Source: Dastarcus helophoroides (Eukaryota > Arthropoda > Insecta > Coleoptera > Bothrideridae). From it: 64,000 nucleotides of DNA. Numbering within the stretch: the stretch's first letter is position 1; the number at the start of each line of letters is the position of its first letter. The notes under the pieces were generated by a model. That model was not told the origin of the DNA. It saw nothing but the letters and a program-made list of their open reading frames with translations, and made no database searches. The translations under genes were made by a program, and so were the position numbers. The stretch covers positions 6,572,001-6,636,000 of the forward strand of contig CM053329.1 in the NCBI GenBank assembly GCA_028583605.1. The letters run 5' to 3'. Below are positions 33,571 to 46,569 of the stretch, piece after piece.

Positions 33571-34433
33571 GGGGGGACTAGGGTATTGTGGACCGCCTTT
33601 TTATTTTGGCTTAAAACTGGCAAAAAAATATTTTCTCCTGAAAATTTCAAAGCCTGTGTTTGTAGTACAACTAATAATCTCTCTTTGGGTGGCATCAATT
33701 TGGTCACATTGTATTAAATTATAGGTGCAAAAACTGCATATTTGCGATTTCGAATAATGTCGAGGAATTACGAACCACTTTGTAAATCTATTAAAAATAA
33801 AATAATGTGGTAGAATTTTTTTATTTTTGATTAAAAATGACGGAAGATTTATTATGGAAAAGAAACAAAGTGAAGTGGAGTGAGAAAGGGCAATGAAAAC
33901 CAGTTAGAAACAAAATTATTATCGTACCAGAAAATTATTAGAAATTGCAGAAAAATAATGCTGTGTTGAAAATTTCCATGAATAATCACTTAATTCCATA
34001 AAATGCGCGAAGTTAGTTTTTAAAATGTGAAGAATTGAGTGAATCCATAATTCTTCGACAAAAGTGGTCCATAATTCCCCGAAAGTCCTTTTTAACAATT
34101 TGATTAACCAAATGCAAACTTCATGGAAAATTTCATGTTTCTGTCGAAGACTTAAGGTTCCGCAAATATTATGAAGATATTTTCTCCAATTGGCCCTCAA
34201 AAGGTGTGGTCTAATTAGAGGAAACTTAGAGTGAAAAAAATTTGAAGTATTACATTTCTATTTGCTGTCAAAGCGAGGTAAAGGTTTGTGTACACAAGTC
34301 GAATACTGAAGGTAAAATGAGCGTAACATAAGACGAGCTGACAGCAATTATTTGTTGCTATCAACCATTACTAGAGAAAAAAATATAAAGCTAGTCCGCA
34401 ATTTCCCGTGGTCAAGAATACCCCAGTCTTCCC
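33571..34433 (-). mobile_element. Non-autonomous TIR element M, copy 1
   Basis: 863 bases flanked by TA on both sides (33569-33570 and 34434-34435). Left terminus GGGGGGACTAGGGTATTGTG, inverted right terminus GGGAAGACTGGGGTATTCTT. Inside, GTGGTCCATAATTCCCC and related GGAATTACGAACCAC motifs recur, together with AATACTGAAGG and CTTAAGGTTCCGC blocks shared with copies 2 and 3. No transposase. The minus frame 34200-33919 is a product of this repeat. The terminal GGGGAGA resembles the end of the pogo-like element at 46228. Confidence 0.85.
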
Positions 34434-34494
34434 TACGTATTTTCTGGAGTTTGTTAAACTTTCTGTGCATGATGTTTTGAGAGACTTTTTATTG

Positions 34495-34640
34495 TCTTAA
34501 TGGAATGATTCACACTTTTTTGCCCCAAATCTCGGATTTTTTCTCAAAATTTCGAATTTTCTCTGCGAATTTCTCCATTAAACTGATGTGAATCATTTCA
34601 TTAAACCAGTAGCAGGCTTAATGGAATGGTTCACACTTAG
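34495..34640. repeat. Local repeat cluster
   Basis: CTTAATGGAATGATTCACAC (34495 onward), its inverted form TGTGAATCATTTCATTAA (about 34587) and CTTAATGGAATGGTTCACAC again (about 34618) lie within 150 bases. Confidence 0.7.
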
Positions 34641-36811
34641 TTGTTCATTGTGTTTATCCCCAGATCTTAAATATTCGGAAACTGGATGACTAAATAAATA
34701 CACGTAGATATGTATAATAATAAATAAATGAAAAACTTTTGGAAATTGTGACCTGGTAGAAGTTTTGTTAAAGGTTCTAACTCTAGTCAAATGAATGCAT
34801 AGTCCCGTTCAAATTAAAAAATATATTTACATTTTTCACAATTTATGTAGCGTATATTAAGTAAACACCAAACAAACAGGATTATCAACCCTGGAACAAA
34901 AACCTAGCAGACATTTAAAAAAATTTCAGTTATTTTATTTATTCTAACCAATAAAATTTAAATTTTTCTTATAATATATTCGTGATAGCCTCTTTTCAGA
35001 ATAAATTGCTTTTGATGCAAAAAATCTTTATCTTGTACTAGACCATGTCACCTTATTTTACAGCAACTTGTACTTTAAATTGGAAAAAGCGTCTAGATTT
35101 AAATTTCTTAATTTAGCCGGGGCGAGGCATAATTCTCCGTCGGGAAAAAACGGCACCTTGAATTCGAAATGATTAGATTAGAATGGAAACTGAATTAAAA
35201 CTACAAAGAAATCGCAACACATTTAATTTAGATAATGGAATTAAATTAGTGAAATTGCCACTTCAAGATAGTGAGAAACACCATTTACTACCACAGTTGT
35301 AATGCACATTCCGAGTGAGAAATTCCAATTGTTTTACAATTTTATTTGCAGCGGCAGAGATTAAAAGCAGTAATTTAAAAAAACTTGCATTTAAATAGCG
35401 CAATGCTTTATCGTAAAATACTCTGCCTGGGCTTTTCTATGTGCAAACCAAAGTTATGACTCTCGTAATGCCAACAACCTAATTATTCAAATACTTCTTT
35501 TTCTTGCACTGCGCCGTTTGTTTGAAATGGTTATTAATGAGACTTTTGCCAACAAGGTACAAATTATTTGAATTAACTACTAATTAATATTATTTGTGAT
35601 AATATATTTCTTTCATATCGAAGTAATAATTTATGCTTTCATGGCGAGACTTTGCTAAAAATCCCTATACACGAATAACAAACTTGTTATTTAAAATAAT
35701 ATCCTAAGAGTTGATTAATTAGCTAGTTGTAGCTGCTGCATTTTAAGTCCTTTGTGTAAAAGTACCAATTTTTTAGCAGCTGTTTATGTGATTTATTTAT
35801 ATTATATTTATTGTAATGGTTGTGCAGAAAATATTATCTTTCTAAAATAGCGGTTAAAATATATTTTTAGCATCAGTATTACTAATGCAAAATACAAGCC
35901 TTGATAAGGACATAAGAACTATCAGCTACGGATATCCGATTTGATAAATTTGACCGTGAAGGCTGAAATATTAGATAAACTCCATGTCATGCGATTCGAT
36001 AGGCATGTCGTTTTTGTTGATTTTTTTGTGTTGGTCGTGAGATAATTTTTTCTCTACACCGCAGATACAAATTCACTCACACTAAACTAAAACGTCACAT
36101 TTGAAAAGCATTTAGAGCTGAGACGTGCAATCACTTGGCTGCGGCCCTCGAAATGGTTTTATCTCGTTGATTTTATGTGCTAAAAATTAAAATTTGAAAA
36201 GCAAAATTACAAATAAAATAAATTAAAATTTTAGCTTTTTTAGAGTTAGAGAAAAACTTAAATATTAAAAAAAACCCAGTGTTTAATTTTGAGTGTTGTC
36301 TCGAATAATTTTTTGCAATTTAAAAAAAATCCAATGTCATCCGAAAGTTTAATTCTTACCAGTTTAATGTTTTTCTATAACTTGTGATATTAGTCTTAAA
36401 ATTCAAGTTTTATTTTAATATTTTGATCTTTTTTTTTGAAATACTAGTTTTAAACGGTCTTTATTTGAAATTTACACGTTTTACTAAAAATTCAACGTTC
36501 TCTTAAAATTGTGTTTTCTTAAAATTGTGTCCGTGATTTCAAAATGTAAATTTTTGGTCCACTATCTCAGGTTTTCCTTCAAAATATTTCTTTTGAAATT
36601 ACTCCATTAAATTCACAACTTCAAGTTTAGTTTCAAAATTTGACTTTCAACTTAAAATTTCGATTTACTCTTGAACACTTCTACTTTAATTTTGAAAGGT
36701 GGAATTTAAATTAGAAATTTGGAGAACCATTTCTTAAGGAATTTCAGGAACAGTTAAAAGTTCCAATTTAAAGTCGAAAATGTTAGTAAAAAAATAAATA
36801 ATTTTAAAATG
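34641..36811. other. AT-rich DNA; A/T-tract block at 36230-36790
   Basis: No gene. The last 560 bases are built from irregularly repeated words such as TTAAAATT, TTCAAAAT and TTTTGAAA, as in 39640-40720 and 42950-44010. Confidence 0.45.
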
Positions 36812-39098
36812 TACACAGGTTGCACCCAATTTAATTTCCACCATAGGGATCTCGTAAACTATTAGAGATACAAGGAAGCTTAAATGGGAAAAGTAGTGCA
36901 GAATTTAATGCCTAATATTATTTCGCTAAGAAAACAATTGAATTCCAATTCGTCTCGATTTTATTTAGAAAAAAACTGAAAATCGCCATTTTTAATAATC
37001 AGCTGTAACTTGTATATTTGAAGTCCGAATGAAAAAATTCAAATAATGTAATTAGTTGTTTTTTTGGGGCTTTTTCATTGGTGCACTTAATTTTTTTTTA
37101 ATTTAACTATTTCCTAGAAAATTATGTCAACTTTTTATTTCTTATGGACGCTGTACTGGATTTTATCATTTTCAAATTTTGCATATTTTTCTAATTAATT
37201 TGATATACAACATGCCATAATTCAAATGTGTCAAAGTGGGTTAAATTAATTAATTTTCTATTTTTAAACAAAAAAATTATAGTAGGCGATGCAACAGTTA
37301 ATAATAAAAATACAGTACCTAATTATGTAACAATAATTATTAAAAAACGTAAAATATTTTTACAAACTCTGCAATATTTAAACACTTATTAGTAGGGGAG
37401 ACGGGTATTCTGGACCACGTGGAGTTGCGGACCAGTTTCATATTTTTTTCCTAATAGTATAGCTACAAATGTCGTCAGCTCGCTTCATGTTAAGCTTATT
37501 TTCCCTTCAGTATTCGACTTGTGTACACGAACCGTTACCTCGCTTCGATATCGAATACAAATGGGATACTTCGAATTTTTTTTTTCATTTAGAGTTTCCT
37601 CTAATTTGGCCACACTCTTCGAGAACCAACTGAGGTCAATATCTTCATAATATTCGCGGAACCTTAAGTCTTAGACAGGAACATGAAGTTTGTATTGTGT
37701 TACTCATATGCTGCCATATTGTAAAAAATGACTTTCGGGGAATTACGGACCACTTTTGTCGTGGAATTATGGACCACTCGATTCTTTACATTTCACAAGC
37801 TAATTTCGTGTATTTGATGCATATAAGTAATTATTCATGCAAATTTTCAGCAAAAGCATTATTTTTCGGCAATTTTTAATAGTTTTTTGGTAAAATAATA
37901 ATTTCGTTTTTTCACTTTGTTTCTTATTCATAATAAATCTTCTGCATTCTGAATCAAAAACAAGAAGGTTTTTCTACTACATTTTTCCATTTTTAATCGA
38001 TTTACAAAGTGGTCCGTAATTCCCCGACATTTTTCAAAATCGCAAATATGCAATTTTTGCGCCAACTGTTATAAGTTGTATAATTTAATAAAATTTGACC
38101 AAACTGCTGCAACCCAAAAAGAGATTATTAATTGTACTACAAAATAAAGTTTTGAAATTTTCGGAAAAAAAAAATTTGTCAGTTTTTAGCCAACATAAAA
38201 AGGCGGTCCACAATAATCCAGTCTCTGTGCATGCACCCATTTAAATGGCGTAATTCTATGAAAACCTGTAGAATTTTTACAAAAATTATTTTAGCATTGA
38301 ATACTTATTTGTGTAACGTGACATATCTAACAATCTAACATTAGAAATAACTCTCATATTTATGCACATTATCGGTCTTAAAATATTTAACTTCCAGAGA
38401 AGTCAAGAGCGCACACTGGCGTAAAAGTCATGGGAAAGTCGTCCTTAATAAAGTAATAATAATGTTCTGAGAATTACGTAATTTAAGGGGAATCATGCAT
38501 GTTACGAATATTAATAAATATTTCAATACTATACAGTTTATTATAATATTTTTGGTTTGTTAATAATAATTATTGCTTTTTGGTAACTCTTTTTTTATTA
38601 TTAAAAGCTATGGTACTTGCGTCGCCTACTATATTTTTTTTGTTTAACAATAAAAAATTAGTTCATTTGACACACTTTGCCACATTTGAAGTATGGCATG
38701 TTATACATCAAATTAATTAGAAAAATATGTTAAATTCGAAAATGATAAAATCCAATATGGCGTCTATAAGAAATTACAAAGTTGAAATAATTTTCTTGGA
38801 AACGATTGAATTTAGAATAAATTAACTTACATCAATGTTAAGGTCTTAAAAAACAAATAATTACAGTTTTTGAATTTTTTCAATCGGCCTTCAAATAAAC
38901 AAGTTACATCTAATTTTTAAAAATGAAGATTTTCAGTTTTTTCCAAATAAAATCAAGACGAATTGGAATTTATTGTTTTCTCAGCGGAATAATATTAGGC
39001 ATTAAATTCTGCACTACTTTTCTCATTTAAGCTTCCTTGTATCTCTAATGGTTAACGAGATCCCTGTAGTGGAAATCAAATTTGGTTCAACCTGTATA
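36812..39098. repeat. Long-armed palindromic (foldback) element F3 with nested insertion
   Basis: Left arm (about 36812-37340) and right arm (about 38555-39098) are imperfect reverse complements. Shared are a terminal ACA(C/T)AGGTTG, GGGATCTCGTAAAC or TTAACC forms, AGAGATACAAGGAAGCTTAA, CCAATTCGTCTTGATTTTAT-like blocks, AATTAATTTGATATACAACA and TATAGTAGGCGATGCAA. The spacer holds element M copy 2 (37395-38225), whose removal would leave about 1.45 kb, similar to F2. No protein is encoded. Confidence 0.85.
37395..38225 (+). mobile_element. Non-autonomous TIR element M, copy 2 (nested in F3)
   Basis: Left terminus GGGGAGACGGGTATTCTGGA preceded by TA, inverted right terminus GAGACTGGATTATTGTGGAC. 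It is colinear with the reverse complement of copy 1: TATTCGACTTGTGTACACGA, CGGAACCTTAAGTCTTAGAC, GGGGAATTACGGACCACTTT and GGAATTATGGACCAC occur in the same order. No transposase. Confidence 0.85.
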
Positions 39099-40727
39099 GA
39101 AAAAAACCCTTATAACGGACATTCCATTGAACCTACACCTTTCTTAAACGGAGAATTATTTTATAATTCCGAAACTCTATTATGGAAAGCTTCATATAAA
39201 TGAATCTCCGTTGAGAGGACTCTCCTTTGGGCGGATGCGTACACGGTTTCTTCACTACAGAGCTTGAAGATGTAAAAGTCTTTTAAATAAAAATACGCTC
39301 AGTATTGGAAGACCAAAAAAAGAAAGAAACGTCATTACTTATTGATAAATCACAGAGCACCTAAAAACGTAATAGTCAGTAAATTATATGCCGTAAGAAA
39401 AAGTAATAAAGAAGCTTGGAAACGATCTATTATAATGTAGTCTTTGATTATAATGAAAAAATGGTTCATAAACCTTGGGCGGAAAATTGCGCTGAGAAAA
39501 AAAAATATTTTAACCCTTTTTGGAAATGCCTGTTTTCATCCCCAAAGACAGTGGGCTAGAACAAGACTTCCCCACTAGTTCCTTTAGGACGGCGTAAAAA
39601 ATCACAAAGAGGACGGGGCCCAATGTGTATTAGGACATATTTTTTTGAAAGTGTGAACTTTTTTCAAGAGATGGATTTTTCCAAAATGTTGACTTTTTTT
39701 TCAAAATTGCGCTTTCCCCAACATCTCTACCTTTTAAAGTACATTTTTACTGAATTCAGAAATTTTCAATTTTGTCAAGTGTGACATTTTCAAAACATTA
39801 TTGAAAAATGTCTGCTTCTGCTTTTTAAATTGACTTCAAAAATTACAAATTTTTGAAAAAAATTGGTTGGCTAACTTTTTATTTATTTTTGACAAATGTT
39901 GAGTTATGGAAAAGTTGAAAAATGTTCATGACTTTGTTTTAGAATTAGAACTTTTTTTCAAAATTTAAACTTTTGCAAAATTTTCGAATTTTTACTAAAT
40001 TTTCGATGCATTTCAAAACTTTCCTTTTTTTTAATTTGCGCCATTTTTGAATTTTTAAAAAAATTATTTTTGTCGAAAATCCCACCCTTTTTGCGATTTT
40101 TGACCATTTCTCAATATTTCGCTTTTTTAAAAACAGATTACAACTTATTGAATGTTAAATACTTTTCCGAAATTTTTTATCGTTTATTTTTTTAATTTTT
40201 CCGGAAAGGTTAAAAAATGCATGTTCTATTTTAATAAAGATGTTAATTAAAAACCATAACTTAAAGTTCAAATTTGGAAAATAAGGAAAAAATTCCGAAT
40301 TATAATTCTATATTTTTTTAGTGTCGCTTAAAAGCTTAATTTCTTTTAAAATATCCAATTTAAATTTGAAACAAATAATTTAAAAATCTTGCGTTTCTAA
40401 TGGACAAATTTTTACAGAAATTTTGATTTGCATTTTAAGGTCTTTTCTTTTATTAAGGTTCCATTTCATTCAAAGGGTAAAATTAAAAACTTAAAACCGA
40501 AGTTCAAATTTGAAAAAGTTCCAAATTTCCGAAAAGACACTTAAAATTTAAAAAACATCTTCTAAAAAATATTTAATATTTTTATTTCTATACATTACCT
40601 AAATTTCCTATTTTTTGAATTGTTTTAATTTTTTTTTCAAATTTTTGTTTTCAATTATTACAAAATTTTGATTTATATTTCTCGGTATTTTATCCCTTTC
40701 TTGGAAATTTTATAAATCATGTAAATC

Positions 40728-40731
<4 letters not shown>
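39099..40731. other. Gene-free DNA with reiterated A/T tracts
   Basis: No gene. 39640-40720 is an irregular reiteration of TTTCAAAA, TTTTGAAA and AAATTTTT words spaced by short mixed sequence. Confidence 0.5.

Positions 40732-40784
<53 letters not shown>
40732..40784. repeat. (AT)n microsatellite
   Basis: Nearly pure AT dinucleotide run with one phase break (ATAATA) at 40753. It lies about 30 bases from the 3' end of LINE fragment L5. Confidence 0.95.
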
Positions 40785-40788
<4 letters not shown>

Positions 40789-40814
40789 GTAACGTCAAAT
40801 TAACAAGAACAACA

Positions 40815-41125
40815 CTGACAAGTTCAATCCACTCGCCAAGGGCAACCCCATTATGCCTTCAAAGCAGTGCTAGTAGGATGCGAGAACAATAATAGATGGC
40901 GATGAACCGCCTTCTTAAACAAGGATAGGTTATAATTTTTGGGGAAAATTCCGTTCGGTAACGAGTTTCATACCATGGAAGTTCTATAGAAAAAGCAGTC
41001 TCCGTAGACAGAAGTATTCACTGTGTCAAGCTGGACCGCACAGAAATTTGCTGTCTCCGACTATCTTGTATGCCTCAAAAATCTTGCCCTTGGGGGGGAT
41101 CAATCCTCTTGTTTCTATGGATTCA
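40815..41125 (-). pseudogene. LINE ORF2 3'-end fragment, copy L5
   Basis: Minus-strand copy of the shared LINE 3' end: TTCAATCCACTCGCCAAGGG, CAACCCCATTATGCCTTCAA, then the region encoding the tail motifs equivalent to YEDxxFYRTSKL and TVNTxxxED. It aligns base by base with 3075-3350 and 8350-8660. Its sequence stops abruptly near 41120, so it is a short 5'-truncated copy, and an AT microsatellite lies beyond its 3' side. No catalytic motifs are included. Confidence 0.85.
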
Positions 41126-44100
41126 AATTTCTTAAGATGTAAGCCTATTATTGATGTTGATAATGATTGCCTAAATAATGTAATTTATTAAGGAAAAATA
41201 AAACTTATAAATTAACGTTTTAGATATTTTAGGTTCAAGTAAAATTAGTGTAAAAGAATCAAACGTAATTAGTACTCGTTTGCGAGAAAAATCCATTTAA
41301 TATAGGGTGTATATAATAACATAAGTGGTGAAACTGCGACAAGTGGGCTAAATCTGACAGATCAACACAAATTTAATTGTCACCCACTGTTTGAAAATAT
41401 CACAGCTCAAGCAATATTATCTCCTCTGATATTTAATAATGTGAAGAACGACTGAACGATTTACATTTTTTAAACGAGCGTCAGAGTCAATTCTAAATTT
41501 TTTCTAAACCTTTCATTGAGATATTCATCAAATTTATTTAACATCTTTCAAGAAATTGGTTAGTGGATTTTACTTATTTCATCAAAATGACAGAACGCTT
41601 AAAAATGTTTGCATTTTTTACGCATTGTTTAAAATTTTACAGGACCCCTCCAGGAAAAGTTGTCTAAGGCGAAGGTGAAACTTTTGCCTTGACAACAATT
41701 TACCTCCAGTTGTAGGTGGTAGTAGAGAATATTTACAAAACGCTTCGATTACTTAGGTATTATTATTGAGTATATCTATTATTTAGTCATGTAGGTAATC
41801 ATCTAGACTTCGAATTAGTATGAGAATAATTACATAATAAGGGAAGAGATTGACATATATTAAATTAATCCTGTTATTAGATCCGAACATTGTTCTACAT
41901 AAGGAAAATGACGTTCAAGCCTGTCCGAAACATAACCTTCCGTTTGAAATGGATACCATCGGTTCCTAATCAACTATTGATAAATTAATAAATCGCGTTA
42001 TTTCAAAACTGCTTTAACCTTACCCGCAAATTTAATGAGATGTAGGTATTATTATGAGAAAGCGATTTCGTTTTCCATCATTCCACAAACCGCATTGGGT
42101 CGAGCACTTGTGTGGTTTCTGAAAACCGATGAAAAAATTAATCGTATTATGGAGGCAATCATCTTGTAAATATAAAGCCAGGGAATTACACGCGAAATAC
42201 GTCTTTTGAAGTCAATTTTGTTGGAAGCTGAGACTTTGAAAAGAGTATATTCCCTGCACGGATTTCTGTAAGATAAATCAAAGACATGTTCTAAAAATTT
42301 ATTACAGTGTATGCTTGCTTGGGAACGTGTTTGGACATTTATTTTTATTATGGAAACGGGAAAAATTTTGCTTTACATTATTTATGAGGTCCCTATTCAG
42401 CCTGTTCATGAATTACTAAGGCAAAGTTTTGTGAACGCTTCGGTAATTGTGCTTTTATCATAGTTCATTGATTATACGAAGAACTTTTATATAATTAAAG
42501 CATATATAATTGAAAGTGTAAGACGCTTTTAATAATGCACCTGGTAAATAAGAACAAAAGTGCATCAACAAAGAAATTAAAGTTCAACTACTGAAATATT
42601 CAAGCTGTTACAGAGTTTTGCTTTTAAACTAATGCCTAGTGACTTTTAGGGTGAACATTTGCACAATTGTCTATTCTGAATTCTCAGGATTTTGTTTGTA
42701 TGTTGATGTATATTGAAAAATTAAAATGTATGCTTACATTAATTTAACAACAGATCTACAAAAAATATGTTATAATTAGTATTTGGTTTAACGTTTATTA
42801 CTTTGTTAACATTTTCTGTTCATAACTCATAAAATATATTAACAATAAATAATTAATACTAAGGCAGAGTTCTGCAAACTGAGGGTTAAAAATATTAACA
42901 TTTTCTACACCCAGGTTGACTTTTTTTCAAAATAAATGTTTGCAAACGGTCGGAAAAGTTGTCTTCAATTGTTGTTAAAAGTGGATTTCCAGTTTTAGTT
43001 TTTTTTATTTCAACTTTAATATCAAAATTTTGCTTAATATTTTATGAATCTCGAATTTAAACTTAGGGAGTTTGAAATATAGGTCGAAAATTCAACTTGA
43101 ATGTTGGATTAAAATTGGAAAGAATTTTTTCTCGAATTTCGGTCCAAACTTTTATCTTGACATAACGAAAAGTGAATCGAAAATTATGTAATAAAATTGG
43201 ACTCTAAGCTATATATTTCGGCTTTTTTCTCAATATTTTTGAAGCAAAAAATTTAAATTTTGAGTTCAATCGCAAGAAACTTTTCTCTCGGAATTTCGGC
43301 TAGACTTCGTGTTTACTTTCAATTTTTATATCAAATTTAAACTCAGAATGTCCTCTTCATCTCCTTAAAAGTTAAACCCTGATAATGTGCTTTTGTTTTC
43401 CCAAAATTTTGAGTTTAAAAACTTTTCTCTCGGAGTTTTCGTTTTAGTCTAATAATTTCAACTTTGATTTTCAGGTTTCAATTTTTCGATAGAAATTTCA
43501 ACTTTAAAGCGTCTCCTTAAGCTCAACTTGGTTTTATTTTGGAGTTAAAATTTAAATGTTTATACGTAAAAGTATAATTTTTACTTTAGTGGAAAATAAC
43601 TTGTCTTTTAGAACGTTTTCTTTAATCTCACAATTCCTAATCTAATTTCCAAACTTGGAGTTTAAGATCGGAATTGAAACTTTAAACTCAAAATTTTAAC
43701 TTCAAAGATTTTTTTTTAAATAAGAGATTTTGCATTTTACTTTCAAGAAGAAATTTAAAATTTTAAAAAGAAAACTAACTTTTGAAAAAACAATAAAAAT
43801 TTTTAAATCTTTGGGCGTGAAACTAAATTTGTGGGACAATTGCAAAAGAGTAACTCGGAATTTTGATACGAAAGAGGCAATTTTACAAAAAACATTAGGA
43901 ATTTTAAGTTTTAATTCAAATTTGTAAAGTGTTGAAAGAACCCAAACAATAAAATGATCTAAATTTCAAAAGAAAATTTCTAGAGGAAGGTTCAAGTTTT
44001 CAATTCAAACTCGAAACGATGATCAATGAAGTATATGCAAAGATATGGAATTTGCCTTTTAAAATCATAAATTTTAAAGTCCTTGTTCATAAAAACCTTT

Positions 44101-45877
44101 TATGTTACTTTGCTGTAAACACTGAAGATTATATCAATTCTTGGATAAAATATATCTTCACTATAAAGATAAGTAATTCACTAATTTTTCAAGTCACATT
44201 AAAAAAGTGTACATACTCGCCTGAAATTTATCAATATTGCAGCTGGGTATGTGAAACTGACAGGATCTTAGAAAATCAAGATCGGTACTCTCAAACTTTG
44301 AGCCTGATAAAGGTTCAAACTTATTGGTGAGTACATTATAATAAAGTTTCTGGAGTTTTTCAAAGTGACATTTTTGGTAAACCTCTGCGGTTCAACAGTT
44401 AGTAGTTCACCTATTTATGGTCTGCTATTAAATGTTCTTCTTATTGGGTATTCTGTCACCTACATATAACAAAAAAAAACTTGAATATTTAAGCCACAAA
44501 ATCAGGTAGAAGAGTCAGATTTTACAGCTATTTCGCACGCACCTTCGTTTAATTTGAAAGGGGTTGCTGACACTATAAAAAGGCTTAAGATGAATGGATA
44601 ACATTATGCTTAAAAGGTGTCATTTAAGAATTACTAAAAATCGATTTGTAGATAATAAGTGTATGCCTTAATTTTGGACCCCTCTGTAGATGGATATGAA
44701 TATAGAAATCTATTCCGTACATCTTGGAAACAGCTCTAACGATTAAAATGATAATTTATGTTTAGTGAGACCAAGTAAATATCTTCTTGGTAAAGTTACT
44801 ATTTTACAAAAAAAGGCCAGAAACTAGCAATTAATGCACCTTAGACCAAAGATCATCTTTCAGAATATGCCAAACAAAATCGAAATCAGACCTTAGTTTT
44901 CATTTTTCAGTCTGATAAATTTTCCAACATGCCAATGCACTTTAATGTTTACAATTTAAACAAATATAAAATTGTCGATTGTCACCTAAAAGCGTTCTAT
45001 GAATAAAGCGAAATCCAAATGCATTTTAAAACTTCATAAATTGTACTTGCTTACTCTAAGTAGATTGTAAGTGCCTACCCCATTAAAATTTAAAGAAAGG
45101 ATTAATGGAACGACTCTGGCATTAGAAATACATTACAAAGTTAGGCAAACCAATTTCTCTAAACCAAATATTATTAGAACTTATTTTATTTGTTTGTTAT
45201 TGCTTGGCAAAAAACAAAAATGACCATTCTGTGCCTACGTCTACATTGTAATGGACACTTTGATCTGGTGTTTGTATAATTAGGACTTGATTATGGGAAT
45301 TTTACCGTTGCACCTTATTCAGGCATTATTTCATTATGTTTTATCCTTTACGGGCAGTTCAGTTAAGCTTTTTTATTTTATAATATTCTAAATATACCTA
45401 CGATAGAATGCAGGGTGTCTCACTTTTTACTCGACCACTCCTAAGTTTCTATTATTTGGAATTAAAACATTTTGGTATTCTTTTTATGAAAAAATAACCT
45501 CCAAAGTAATTATTGTGATATACCTAGATAATATTTTATACATAAGCCCAAAATATTGTTAATTAAAATTTTATATCCTTTATATTCCAATTATGCAACC
45601 TCCTCCTACCAAAGTTATAAAAAATTTTTGAGTTTTTCAAAAAACTATTTTAAATTTTTTTAACAGTAAATGTGATATTTTAATTCTACATTATTCTCAG
45701 AAATGTCGAGAACTGATCAAAGAGTAACCAAGGATCTGTAACATAAAAACCTAAAAGCTGTCAAACATTCATAAATTGTTTTCAAACCTACTACAATTTT
45801 AGTTAAAAGGATACCTAATATTCTTTTACAAAACGGCGGCACATATTTTGTTACCTATGATTAAAATAATATTTGGT
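41126..45877. other. AT-rich DNA without recognisable gene
   Basis: Open frames at 43730-43927 and 44019-44330 are AT-rich chance frames. 42900-44010 repeats TTTCAACTTTAA, AAATTTTGAGTTT and similar words irregularly. Around 45410, GCAGGGTGTCTCACTTTTTA resembles a single end of a TATACAG-type element. Nothing else seen. Confidence 0.45.
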
Positions 45878-46176
45878 TATACAGCGTGTCCTTATGATGT
45901 CCATATTAGGCGATATCTCAGTTAGTTGATAAGGTAAAGACATGAAACAAAGAAATACTTGAATGGCATCAATTAATTTATTATTATGTGCCTTTAAAAC
46001 CCTTGAGAAAACAAAGCTCTCTTTTTTTTCAAGTTGTACTCCCAATTTTTTTTTCACTAAGAATGAATCCTCAGTTCATTCTGAATACAGCTCTATCTAG
46101 TATTTTATCAGTGAAGTAACTTGGAACCATTAAAGAAAAGAATAATAGTTACTATAGTAGTCCCTGCCTGTATAAA
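45878..46176 (+). repeat. 0.3 kb MITE F5, copy 1
   Basis: Bounded by TATACAGCGTGTCC and, inverted, TATACAGGCAGGGAC. Shares ATATTAGGCGATATCTCAGT, TGGCATCAATTAATTTATTA and AATCCTCAGTTCATTCTGAA with the opposite-strand copy at 53795-54100. No coding content: the minus frame 46057-45851 is a chance product. Confidence 0.75.
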
Positions 46177-46227
46177 ATAAGGTTGTACCAATTTCATATT
46201 CACAAGAGCATGAATTGATAAGAAAAT

Positions 46228-46256
46228 GTAGGGGAGAAGGGTTTTACCTTGGATCA
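46228..46256. other. 3' terminal repeat of the pogo-like element
   Basis: TA followed by GGGGAGAAGGGTTTTACCTT. A related subterminal motif, AAACCTTGGACCAG, recurs at about 46452. The start matches the TA-GGGGAGA termini of the M elements. The opposite terminus was not found. Confidence 0.5.
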
Positions 46257-46569
46257 GTATTAACTTTGTTTAAATTTAAACAGTTTCTACATTTAGTTGC
46301 AAAAAACTAATAATGCTAATCGATATTGAAACTATTTAGATTACCAATTATGATTTCAGTATCTATTTTATAGTTAGTAGTTGCTGTGAAACAGGTTTTT
46401 ATGACACCTTCGCAGGGTGGTACAAGGTGCAAGCTAGCTCTGACAGTGTTAAACCTTGGACCAGTTTAAAAAAATTAAAAATAAATTGAACTATCTAAAT
46501 AATTTTCTATTAATTGTTTAATAATAACAAAATAATACATAGTGCTACAATTATAATCATTTATTTAAC

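Noticed and set aside
44019..44330. 103-codon plus frame
   Set aside because: AT-driven composition, no domain, no start or splice context.
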